A stretch of 64,000 bases of DNA from an uncultured Thomasclavelia sp. Lineage in GTDB: Bacteria > Bacillota_I > Bacilli_A > Erysipelotrichales > Coprobacillaceae. The notes under the pieces were generated by a model that did no database searches, had not been told where the DNA came from, and saw only the letters and a list, made by a program, of their open reading frames with translations. Position 1 is the stretch's first letter. Each line of letters opens with the position of its first letter. The DNA lies in assembly GCF_944324745.1 (NCBI RefSeq), contig NZ_CALUXO010000074.1, positions 1 through 64,000 on the forward strand, given 5' to 3'. This document shows, in pieces, positions 1 to 6,890 of the stretch. Both the position numbers and the translations under genes were made by a program.

Positions 1-224
1 ATATAAAGATTTCTCATCAAACCATCGCTAACTATGCCCAGGCTGCCAGCCATCTGCTTTTTCCTTGGCTGGATAATTTTAAGCATGATCTTAATGCTTA
101 TCATTGTGGCGATGAAACATATGTCAAAGTTCTAGGCAAAAAAGCCTATACCAAACTGCTTTATCGACTAATTTTTAGAGAAGTGTATAGTAACAATTTA
201 ATCACATATATTTTCAAACAATAA
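1..224 (+). pseudogene. Transposase remnant (DDE type), cut by the window edge
   Basis: A frame open from base 3 to a TAA at 222-224 encodes a peptide containing HCGDETYVKVLGKKAYT. That motif resembles the region around the first catalytic Asp of DDE transposases found in Firmicute insertion sequences. After this motif the sequence stops resembling a transposase and soon ends, so the catalytic core is incomplete. I infer the 3' end of a truncated or rearranged IS gene. The upstream part lies outside the window, and no terminal inverted repeat was identified. The family assignment is tentative. Confidence 0.5.
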
Positions 225-250
225 TATAAAAAGCAAGAATTGTAAAATTC

Positions 251-1816
251 TTACTCTTGTAATACTTTTTCAATTTTACAGTTATGCTTTTTTGTTTTCT
301 TATCATAGTTTATTCCAACTAATAATAAATTATTCTTATAGTGTTCCAAAGATTTAGGATATTCTTTTTCTTTGATTTGGTTAATAGCCGTCTTAATATC
401 TTGATTCCATTTTAATTCTACTATCATTGCTGGTCTATCTTTTAATGGAATAAAAGCTATATCTGCAAATCCTTTACCACTTGGCATTTCTCTTATGATC
501 GTATAATAATTTCTTGCGGCTATATGAGCTAGCATTATTGTATAAGCTAAAGCATTTTCATTGTTATAAGTTAAGAGACTTGTATCTAAATGCGCTAGTT
601 CTATATATTTAGCCACAGTATTTTCATCTAAATTCCAAGTTGCTTCAAGTAATTTCTGACTATTAAGTAATGCTACTGTAGTTTCATTCCAATTTGAGTC
701 TTCTATTGAATTGACAAAGGCACTGATTACTTCTTTATTAGGAATATAACAACTATTATTACTTTGATTATAACCTAGATAGCCTAAATGAATAAGCAGT
801 GTTAGAATGTCATCTTTTGACTTGAATGTTGTCATATCGTTTTGAAATTTATTAGTATTTATTGTTATAGATTCACCAGATAACAATTCTATAACTGCTT
901 CCTTCAATCCATCATAATTCATATCAATATATACTCTTAATGCTTCATAAGTTTCAGTAGATGTCCAATAGTTTTCATATTTTCGATCCGTTAAAGCATA
1001 AACTACAGACCGATGATTATAAACTGATATTTCTGGTGACATTTGATATCCATCATACCATTCCTTGATTTTATTATAATCCATATTAAATTTCTGACAT
1101 AAATCTTTTACTTCATCTTCAGTAAATCCCATGAAGTTTTCTAATGGAGTAGGATTTATCATTGAAATTTCTTTAAACATATTTAATGCACTATGAGTAC
1201 CATATTTTTTTATTGGAAGAATTCCAGTCATATAAGCTAGAGTTGTATACGGTTGATCTTTCAATAAATTTCTTAAAAAATCCAGATAAGCTTTTTGAGA
1301 ATCAGTATCGCTTTGATATTCCCTAAAAATGCAATCCCACTCATCAATAATGAAGATAAAACTAGTCTGAGTATCATTGTAAATATCCTCAAAAATCTGT
1401 ACCAAATCATCTTCATCAAAATAATCAATATCAGGATATTCTTTCTTTAACTCTCTAAAAACTAATTTAGTTAGACGATTAAGCATTTTATTTACATCAT
1501 GAGTTTTACTTAAAAAACCTTGCATATTTATATGGATAACATTATGCTTGTTTAAATGTGTTAAATAATTATCTGTTTTACTAATTTTCAAATTATCAAA
1601 AATTTTTCTAGAATCACATCCTTTAGAATAATATGCTACAAGCATATTAGCATCAGTACTTTTTCCAAAACGTCTAGGCCTTGATACACAAATCATATTA
1701 TTATCTTTATCATATATCCTATTTGTATATTCTATAAGTAAGCTATGATCAACGTATATTTCACTGTTAAATATTCTAGAAAATGGTCTGTTATCTGGAT
1801 TTAAATAAATCCCCAT
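251..1816 (-). CDS. AAA-ATPase-like protein with C-terminal PD-(D/E)XK nuclease domain
   Basis: This 521-residue protein matches the architecture of the AAA-ATPase_like / PDDEXK_9 family, which is common in gut Firmicutes and Bacteroidetes. A P-loop variant, SRPRRFGKST, lies at residues 45-54. A Walker B segment, FIIDEWD, lies at 155-161. The C-terminal region at roughly 440-475 has a D...ELK pattern (ADIAFIPL...VELKW) typical of PD-(D/E)XK nucleases. The start is supported by AGGAAGTG just upstream. Length is normal for the family and the frame is intact. The cellular role of the family is not established; a defence or mobile-element role is often suspected. It sits between a transposase remnant and the leader-cassette cluster, consistent with an accessory region. 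Confidence 0.85.
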   Translation of the reverse strand: MGIYLNPDNRPFSRIFNSEIYVDHSLLIEYTNRIYDKDNNMICVSRPRRFGKSTDANMLVAYYSKGCDSRKIFDNLKISKTDNYLTHLNKHNVIHINMQGFLSKTHDVNKMLNRLTKLVFRELKKEYPDIDYFDEDDLVQIFEDIYNDTQTSFIFIIDEWDCIFREYQSDTDSQKAYLDFLRNLLKDQPYTTLAYMTGILPIKKYGTHSALNMFKEISMINPTPLENFMGFTEDEVKDLCQKFNMDYNKIKEWYDGYQMSPEISVYNHRSVVYALTDRKYENYWTSTETYEALRVYIDMNYDGLKEAVIELLSGESITINTNKFQNDMTTFKSKDDILTLLIHLGYLGYNQSNNSCYIPNKEVISAFVNSIEDSNWNETTVALLNSQKLLEATWNLDENTVAKYIELAHLDTSLLTYNNENALAYTIMLAHIAARNYYTIIREMPSGKGFADIAFIPLKDRPAMIVELKWNQDIKTAINQIKEKEYPKSLEHYKNNLLLVGINYDKKTKKHNCKIEKVLQE

Positions 1817-2000
1817 ATATTCACTTCCTTTCTGGCATAGTTATATTTTGACAAAATTTTATAATTTTATTATCAATATCTTAATTAATACACTTTTATA
1901 AATAGAATCCATTATACTCCTGAACTAAATAATAAGTTATACAACCAAGTATATTTTACCACAAATTTATAATAATTTAAAAAGCTTGTTTAAATTGTCG

Positions 2001-2068
2001 GAAAAACATCTTGGTATAATCTTATTTGTAAAGATATACCGAAGGGAGAGAAGAATAAAATGAAATTA
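2001..2068 (+). repeat. Leader-cassette block, copy A (promoter, 5' leader, first codons)
   Basis: This is the first of four near-identical blocks. It contains TATAAT at 2015-2020, CTTATTTGTAAAGATA, the ribosome-site stretch CCGAAGGGAGAGAAGAAT, and ATG at 2060. Variant states here: upstream flank CATCTTGG before TATAAT, middle GTAAAGATA, and start context AAAATGAAATTA. No good -35 box is present 17 bases upstream of the -10. The outer flank is shared with copy D and not with B or C. Confidence 0.9.
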
Positions 2069-2497
2069 AGTTGGAATAAACCTGAGATTATGGTTGAAAG
2101 TTTTCAACCTAATGAATATGTAGCGGCATGTTTTAAACTAGCTTGTGGTAGAGGTTCTGATCCATCACTACCATATGGGTATCATTGGGATTCACCAGAA
2201 AGAGGAGATGTCAGTCACTCAACAATAGGTACTCCGGATACATGTGGAGATGCAAGTGCAAATAGAGTTATCACTGATGATGGTGGTATTTTCCAAAGCG
2301 TCGGCGAATTCAACGGTGAACAAGGATGGTTAAATGGTGGATTAGATTATATACGTCAAATGGATGGAAATAATACCGTTGATCCAGGTGATGTAATTTT
2401 TTGGCATACTAATGCATCTGGTCGGGGCGATAAAAGAAAATGGAATCACTGGGGAGTTGTTCAACAAGAGGACCCAAATCATCCAAATCATTCATAA
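2060..2497 (+). CDS. Leader-bearing small protein A (candidate modified peptide/protein substrate)
   Basis: The product has 145 residues. Residues 1-24 form the shared leader (MKLSWNKP ... PNEYVAAC), and Cys24 and Cys29 fit a CxxxxC pair; a third Cys is at 62. The rest is polar and rich in Gly, Asp, Asn and aromatic residues. It ends in a segment shared with protein D: GD-I-W, then KR-W-H-G-V, then a final HPNHS. There is no membrane segment or classical signal peptide. Start ATG 2060 follows GAAGGGAGAG in the conserved block. I do not recognise a named family. The invariant leader plus variable body near a radical SAM/SPASM enzyme suggests a RiPP-like substrate, but modification is inference. 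The gene converges on protein B. Confidence 0.75.
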   Translation: MKLSWNKPEIMVESFQPNEYVAACFKLACGRGSDPSLPYGYHWDSPERGDVSHSTIGTPDTCGDASANRVITDDGGIFQSVGEFNGEQGWLNGGLDYIRQMDGNNTVDPGDVIFWHTNASGRGDKRKWNHWGVVQQEDPNHPNHS

Positions 2498-2514
2498 AAT
2501 AAGTACAATAAATA

Positions 2515-2556
2515 AAAAGGTTATTACAAATCATAAGAAATGTAATAACTTTTCTT
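2515..2556 (+). terminator. Terminator after small protein A
   Basis: A stem GTTATTACA/TGTAATAAC is followed by TTTTCTTTT just downstream of the stop of protein A. Confidence 0.75.
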
Positions 2557-2650
2557 TTGGCTATAATTATAAAATTTATGTTTTCTTATAAATATAATTT
2601 ATAAAAACTTAAGTTTATGCAATGTGTTTAATACAAATATTTATGATAAA

Positions 2651-2710
2651 AAATTCACTCATTAAGATGTTATAAAAATACTTTTTTAGTATTTTTATAT
2701 GAGTGAATTT
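2651..2710 (-). terminator. Long two-part hairpin downstream of small protein B
   Basis: The outer arms AAATTCACTCAT and ATGAGTGAATTT (12 bp) enclose a second perfect stem, TATAAAAATACT/AGTATTTTTATA, with an eight-base bulge on one side. Placed 19 bases past the stop of protein B, it most likely ends that transcript. It is larger than most terminators in the window. Confidence 0.65.
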
Positions 2711-2728
2711 AAAATCATTTTTACTTAA

Positions 2729-3127
2729 TTAAGAAGCATTTGGGTTAGTTTCATAATTTTCATTGCCAGGAGTCATAACATGATAATCACTATCAGCTCC
2801 TAACCTTTCATTCCACCAATATACTGCATATGCTCTATCGTGATTAGGATTAGTACCTCTAGTCACAAATCCATTTTCTTCTGGAGGGTTATCTTGAATT
2901 ACGCCCTTATGCCATCTATTGCAGCCACTAAAGCCACCCCATCTGTTTGAGTATAATAATCTATCACCGCTATCCCAACGACCATTATCATTTGAATCAT
3001 CATACAAGTAATAAAAAGTACTATTTCCTTGAGGAGTTGTACATTTTATTTTATAACAAGCTGCAATATATTGATTTGGTTTAAATCCTTCAACCATAAC
3101 TTGTGGTTCATTCCATTCTAACTTCAT
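2729..3127 (-). CDS. Leader-bearing small protein B (candidate modified peptide/protein substrate)
   Basis: The product has 132 residues. The correct start is ATG at 3127: the conserved ribosome-site block precedes it and the leader MKLEWNEP begins there. A longer in-frame start at 3205 would read through the promoter and is rejected. The leader ends PNQYIAAC with Cys24 and Cys29; a third Cys is at 69. The body has DDSNDNGRWDSGD, an Asp/Asn-rich loop reminiscent of metal-binding loops, and ends in NPNAS. There is no transmembrane segment. The gene is convergent with protein A and divergent from the recombinase. The family is unknown to me. Confidence 0.75.
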   Translation of the reverse strand: MKLEWNEPQVMVEGFKPNQYIAACYKIKCTTPQGNSTFYYLYDDSNDNGRWDSGDRLLYSNRWGGFSGCNRWHKGVIQDNPPEENGFVTRGTNPNHDRAYAVYWWNERLGADSDYHVMTPGNENYETNPNAS

Positions 3128-3172
3128 TATTCTTCTCTCCCTTCGGTATATCTTTACAAATAAGATTATATC
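3119..3172 (-). repeat. Leader-cassette block, copy B
   Basis: Reverse-strand copy with TATAAT at 3165-3170. Variant states: flank GATATAATC (shared with C), middle GTAAAGATA (shared with A), start context AATAATGAAGTTA (shared with D). A TTGCAA stands 17 bases upstream of the -10, the best -35 of the four copies. Confidence 0.9.
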
Positions 3173-3380
3173 ACTCTGATTATTTGTTTGCAAATAAATA
3201 TTCACATTTTATGCAATAATAATTCTCATTTTATGTATTTGCTAAAAATATGAGTAATATATTTCTCTTTTTTGTAAAAAATATCGTTGATAAAATTATT
3301 TTTAGGACATATTTGTTGTAATTTTTTCGGAAATTTACTCTTAATTTATGTTCCAAAAACAACAAAAAAGGAGAAGAAAA

Positions 3381-4514
3381 ATGGCGATTAGAAAGAGAAA
3401 AAGTAAGAAAGCAGAATCAGGTTTTACATATCAAGTTTACTTTAATTATGTTGATATTTTTAGTGGTGAACGTAAGAGATTTTCAAAGAGTGGATTCTTT
3501 TCATATGATGATGCGATATTGTATGAAAAGAGAAAAAGGATTGAATTAAATGCAGAACAAAATTATATAAAAAAATATAAAGTAACTATTGATCAAGTAT
3601 TTGATGAATGGCTTGAATTAGAAGCTGTTCATTTTTATCAGGATAATACTATTATTGATTATAGGAGCAGGTATAATAAACATATAAAAAATAGACTTGG
3701 AAATATTTTAATAAGTGAAATTAATTATAGATTGTTTCAATCGTATTTTAATGAGAATTCTAATATTGGAATTGCAACTAATTATAAATTAAAAGATATT
3801 TTGAATGTAATTATTAATTTTGGAATTAAATGTAATTATGTTGATAATAATCCATTAAAACTAGTTCATATAACTGGAGAATATCGACCTAGAAATAAAA
3901 ACAATTTAGTTTATAAAGATGAAGATTTTTTTAGAATAATTGAAAAACTAAATGATAATCCTTCTGACATTAGAAATGCATATATAACGGCTTTATTTAT
4001 TGGCCGTTATACTGGTTTAAGAATTTCTGAAGTTTTTGCATTAGATAAAGATGATTTTGATTTTGACAATCAACTTATTTATATATCTAAAAAAATGATA
4101 TATGCAAATAAAACCAGAAAAGAACTAATCGTTTCATCACAAATGAAAACTAAGTCATCCAAAGCCATATTACCATTTCATCAAGACTTACAAGAAATAA
4201 TATCTAAATGGCTTAAAATTCATCCCCACAAACATGTTGTTAGTGACAGTCATGGTAAATATTTAAATCCAAAGCAATTAGAATATACACTATGGAAAAT
4301 ATCTAAAGAATTAGATACTCATTTCCATTTTCATATGTTAAGACATACTCTAGCAACAAGACTTGTAAATAGTGGAGCTGAGCTAAAAGCAACTCAAGAA
4401 CTTCTTAGACATTCTAATATCACAACTACTATGAATATCTATACTCATGTCAATGAATCTAATAAAATCGAAGCATTATATAAGGCTTTTCCTAAAAAAG
4501 ATAGCACTAAGTAA
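3381..4514 (+). CDS. Tyrosine-type site-specific recombinase/integrase inside the cassette cluster
   Basis: The product has 377 residues from ATG 3381, chosen because AAAAAAGGAG lies directly upstream; an earlier in-frame ATG at 3348 lacks a ribosome site. A basic N-terminal arm domain, a SAM-like core-binding domain and a C-terminal catalytic domain are visible. The catalytic set is complete: Arg214 (GLRISE), a Lys near 261, His318-x-x-Arg321 (HMLRH), His344 (RHSNI) and Tyr354 (NIYTHV). It is flanked by inverted leader blocks B and C, and its stop lies four bases before block C. That is where an attachment site next to an integrase would be expected. I infer it mobilises or rearranges cassettes. 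Its true substrate site is not shown by sequence alone. Confidence 0.9.
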   Translation: MAIRKRKSKKAESGFTYQVYFNYVDIFSGERKRFSKSGFFSYDDAILYEKRKRIELNAEQNYIKKYKVTIDQVFDEWLELEAVHFYQDNTIIDYRSRYNKHIKNRLGNILISEINYRLFQSYFNENSNIGIATNYKLKDILNVIINFGIKCNYVDNNPLKLVHITGEYRPRNKNNLVYKDEDFFRIIEKLNDNPSDIRNAYITALFIGRYTGLRISEVFALDKDDFDFDNQLIYISKKMIYANKTRKELIVSSQMKTKSSKAILPFHQDLQEIISKWLKIHPHKHVVSDSHGKYLNPKQLEYTLWKISKELDTHFHFHMLRHTLATRLVNSGAELKATQELLRHSNITTTMNIYTHVNESNKIEALYKAFPKKDSTK

Positions 4515-4518
4515 GTTT

Positions 4519-4576
4519 GATATAATCTTATTTGTAGATAGATATACCGAAGGGAGAGAAGAATAAAATGAAATTA
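4519..4576 (+). repeat. Leader-cassette block, copy C
   Basis: TATAAT is at 4521-4526, only six bases after the recombinase stop codon. Variant states: flank GATATAATC (as B), middle GTAGATAGATA (as D), start context AAAATGAAATTA (as A). Start ATG is at 4568. Confidence 0.9.
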
Positions 4577-4978
4577 GAATGGAATGAACCTAAGATCATA
4601 GCTGAAGAATTTAAATCAAATGAATTTGTTGCAGCTTGTGGTGATAGTGGTACTACTTATTTGTTTAATTGCGATGCCGGTGGAGGAACACCTGGTAGTG
4701 TATATCAAGAAACAAATGGAAAAGATGGATTACAAACAACTGGCGGAAGGGGTTATAGAGCTGATACAGAACTTACTGCCTGGCCATTTAATTATTACTA
4801 TGCTTGTGACGAAAAACACACTGCTGAATCAACTGATGATTTTCTTAACGGATATTATTGTCCAAATGGCTATACGAGAAACGCCCAACAAGTTATTATC
4901 TGGCGAGGTATTCATGGCGATGATATTCACTGTACAACTAATCTTGATCAGGATTCATGGGAAACAGCAAAATCATAA
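4568..4978 (+). CDS. Leader-bearing small protein C, directly upstream of the radical SAM enzyme
   Basis: The product has 136 residues with leader MKLEWNEPKI ... SNEFVAAC. It is the most cysteine-rich copy (Cys 24, 35, 80, 98, 122) and lacks the Cys29 found in A, B and D. The body carries Gly/Thr-rich stretches and several Tyr-Cys pairs (YYYAC, GYYC) and ends TAKS, not the HPN-S ending of A and D. A hairpin and U-run separate it from the radical SAM gene 52 bases downstream on the same strand. I infer it is the primary substrate of that enzyme. A second open frame overlapping it is a shadow. Confidence 0.75.
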   Translation: MKLEWNEPKIIAEEFKSNEFVAACGDSGTTYLFNCDAGGGTPGSVYQETNGKDGLQTTGGRGYRADTELTAWPFNYYYACDEKHTAESTDDFLNGYYCPNGYTRNAQQVIIWRGIHGDDIHCTTNLDQDSWETAKS

Positions 4979-4988
4979 TTTAATACTG

Positions 4989-5013
4989 GTTGGAGATTAT
5001 CTCCAACTTTTTT
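4989..5013 (+). terminator. Intra-operon terminator/attenuator between protein C and the radical SAM gene
   Basis: A perfect stem GTTGGAGA-TTA-TCTCCAAC is followed by TTTTTT. Partial read-through here would give more substrate than enzyme, a layout seen in many RiPP operons. Confidence 0.8.
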
Positions 5014-5030
5014 GTTAAATAGGAGTAGTT

Positions 5031-6149
5031 ATGGAAAATGAAATAGAATATAAAGATACTTTAGAAAAATTTTTATTTACAAAAGCTTATAATAAATCAC
5101 TTCCAATATATGGTGTATTAGAATTAACACCTTTATGTAATATGAATTGTGATATGTGTTATGTTAGATTATCTATAAATGAAATGAATAAAAAAGGTAA
5201 ACTTCGTTCATTAGTAGAATGGATTTCATTAGCTGATGAAATGAAAAGTAATGGAGTCTTATTTATATTGCTAACTGGTGGTGAACCTTTATTATATCCA
5301 GGATTTAAAGAATTATATCTACATTTGATAAAAATTGGAATGATAGTAACCGTTAATACCAATGGTACATTAATTGATGATGAATGGATTCAATTTTTTA
5401 TTCAACATAGACCTAGACGTATAAACATAACATTATATGGCGATGATGAAAAAACATATGAAGATTTATGTCATTATGGTAAAGGATTTAATAAAGTTAT
5501 AAATGCTTTAAAAATGCTTAAGAAATATGATATACCAGTAAAGATAAATGGAAGTTTAACAAAAATCAATATGCACTGTGCAGATGGTATTCTAGATATA
5601 GGAGAACAATTAGATATACCAGTAAGAATAGATACCTATATGTGTTCAGGTGTTCGTGAAAGAAATAAACCATTTGCTTTTCAAAACAGAATGGACCCTA
5701 TAACTGCTGCCAGAACTAGAATGAAAGTTTTACATCGAGAAATGGGTGATGAAGTGTTCTTTACTTCATGTAAATATGAGCTGGATAAAATCAATTATAC
5801 TGATAAAGGTGAAAATCAACCATATAGTATGAAATGTAAGGCCGGAAGATGTTCATTTACAATTAATTGGCAAGGTAAAATGAGGCCCTGTGTAATAATG
5901 ACAGAGCCAAGTATAGATGTTTTTGAAACTGGTTTTAAAGAGTCATGGAAAATACTTGTTGAAAAAACAAGATCAATTAAAGGTGGCTCAAAATGTAATC
6001 AATGTAAACTAAGAAATTATTGCAATACTTGTCCAGCATATGCATTATTAGAAGAAGGAAAATATGATAGTGTACCAAGATATATTTGTGAGTATACTAA
6101 AGAATCAATTGAAGTTATGAAAAATGAATTATGTAAAACTAGCAAATAA
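5031..6149 (+). CDS. Radical SAM/SPASM maturase-like enzyme
   Basis: The product has 372 residues. The [4Fe-4S]-SAM motif is Cys36-x3-Cys40-x2-Cys43 (CNMNCDMC), and the SAM-binding GGEP is at 83-86. A C-terminal SPASM-type cysteine set follows: Cys269, 274, 287, 322, 325, 331, 334 and 353, which would bind auxiliary Fe-S clusters. The ribosome site AGGAG is seven bases before ATG. Family knowledge: SPASM enzymes install thioether, C-C or epimerised residues in ribosomal peptides, or activate sulfatases. With no sulfatase nearby and protein C upstream, a peptide-modifying role is the best inference. There is no RRE-like or B1-type partner protein, and no exporter or peptidase within the cluster. 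Confidence 0.85.
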   Translation: MENEIEYKDTLEKFLFTKAYNKSLPIYGVLELTPLCNMNCDMCYVRLSINEMNKKGKLRSLVEWISLADEMKSNGVLFILLTGGEPLLYPGFKELYLHLIKIGMIVTVNTNGTLIDDEWIQFFIQHRPRRINITLYGDDEKTYEDLCHYGKGFNKVINALKMLKKYDIPVKINGSLTKINMHCADGILDIGEQLDIPVRIDTYMCSGVRERNKPFAFQNRMDPITAARTRMKVLHREMGDEVFFTSCKYELDKINYTDKGENQPYSMKCKAGRCSFTINWQGKMRPCVIMTEPSIDVFETGFKESWKILVEKTRSIKGGSKCNQCKLRNYCNTCPAYALLEEGKYDSVPRYICEYTKESIEVMKNELCKTSK

Positions 6150-6150
6150 T

Positions 6151-6199
6151 AAAAAACTATTGTTATGCAGACTCAATTTAAGTCTGAACAATAGTTTTT
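6151..6199. terminator. Bidirectional terminator between radical SAM gene and protein D
   Basis: Arms AAAAACTATTGTT and AACAATAGTTTTT flank an inner AGACT/AGTCT stem, with A and T tracts on the two sides. It serves the two convergent genes. Confidence 0.85.
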
Positions 6200-6203
6200 A
6201 TCA

Positions 6204-6629
6204 TTATGATCTATTTGGATGACCTGGAGTGGTTTCCGTTACCCGGCCTTGGTGATGCCATGTACGTTTATTCAAAAAAGAACCAGCACTAGTTGTCCAA
6301 TAAATATAATCACCTACTTCAACTTCACTGATATTACCTTGTCTCTTATAAGTACCATCTGTATAAATCGTACACGCTAATGTTCCAAGACCATCAGTAT
6401 TGATTTCGGACATTCTTTCAGGTGTACCATCATTATTACTGTCTGTTAGCCATTGATGTCCAATCGTTCCACAATGTTCACTTCGATGATCTTGCGCTGA
6501 ATTATGAATCGAACTCTCATACTTATTTGCAAGTCCAGTTTCACAAGCAACACCCCAACAAACAGCAACATATTCATTAGGTTCAAATTCTTGAACTTGT
6601 ATACTAGGATTTTTCCATTCTAACTTCAT
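6204..6629 (-). CDS. Leader-bearing small protein D (candidate modified peptide/protein substrate)
   Basis: The product has 141 residues. Leader MKLEWKNP ... PNEYVAVC ends with Cys24, and Cys29 follows; further Cys are at 53 and 86. The C-terminal third resembles protein A: GD-I-W-T-SAG, KR-W-H-G-V, then P-HPNRS. A and D also share an H-S/C-TIG segment in mid-body. So A and D are closer to each other in the body than to B or C, although they lie at opposite ends of the cluster. Start ATG 6629 lies in the conserved block. The gene is convergent with the radical SAM gene. Function unknown. Confidence 0.75.
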   Translation of the reverse strand: MKLEWKNPSIQVQEFEPNEYVAVCWGVACETGLANKYESSIHNSAQDHRSEHCGTIGHQWLTDSNNDGTPERMSEINTDGLGTLACTIYTDGTYKRQGNISEVEVGDYIYWTTSAGSFLNKRTWHHQGRVTETTPGHPNRS

Positions 6630-6689
6630 TATTCTTCTCTCCCTTCGGTATATCTATCTACAAATAAGATTATACCAAGATGTTTTTTC
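6621..6689 (-). repeat. Leader-cassette block, copy D
   Basis: Reverse copy with TATAAT at 6669-6674. Variant states: flank CATCTTGG before TATAAT (as A, extending outward through the run of A residues), middle GTAGATAGATA (as C), start context AATAATGAAGTTA (as B). With copy A it forms an outer inverted repeat bounding about 4.7 kb. Confidence 0.9.
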
Positions 6690-6797
6690 ACCTTATGAAT
6701 TTGGCACTGATAATAAGAATAAATAAATGTAATATTTTTCAATAAAATAGATTTTTTAATAATAATTTTCATTGAATATTAACCCTAACAAATACAA

Positions 6798-6834
6798 AAA
6801 GATTTCAAATTTTTTAGCCATTTGAAATCTTTCG
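6798..6834 (-). terminator. Terminator after the SdpI-like gene
   Basis: Stem AAAGATTTCAAAT/ATTTGAAATCTTT (13 bp), followed on the minus strand by a short U-run. Confidence 0.7.
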
Positions 6835-6890
6835 TTTTGTACGATTATTTTCAAGATAAATCATTAAATAACTAACAGAAATTATAAAAT

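Noticed and set aside
4620-5018. Second open frame overlapping small protein C
   Set aside because: It lacks a ribosome site, overlaps the leader-bearing gene in another frame and crosses the terminator.
2060-6629. VAAC near residue 24 of the four small proteins looks like a lipoprotein cleavage box
   Set aside because: The preceding 20 residues are acidic and polar, with no hydrophobic signal segment. A Sec-type lipoprotein signal is therefore unlikely.
2001-6690. Four similar repeats could be read as a CRISPR-like array
   Set aside because: The blocks are over 1 kb apart, lie in both orientations, and each is the promoter and leader of a gene. There are no spacers.
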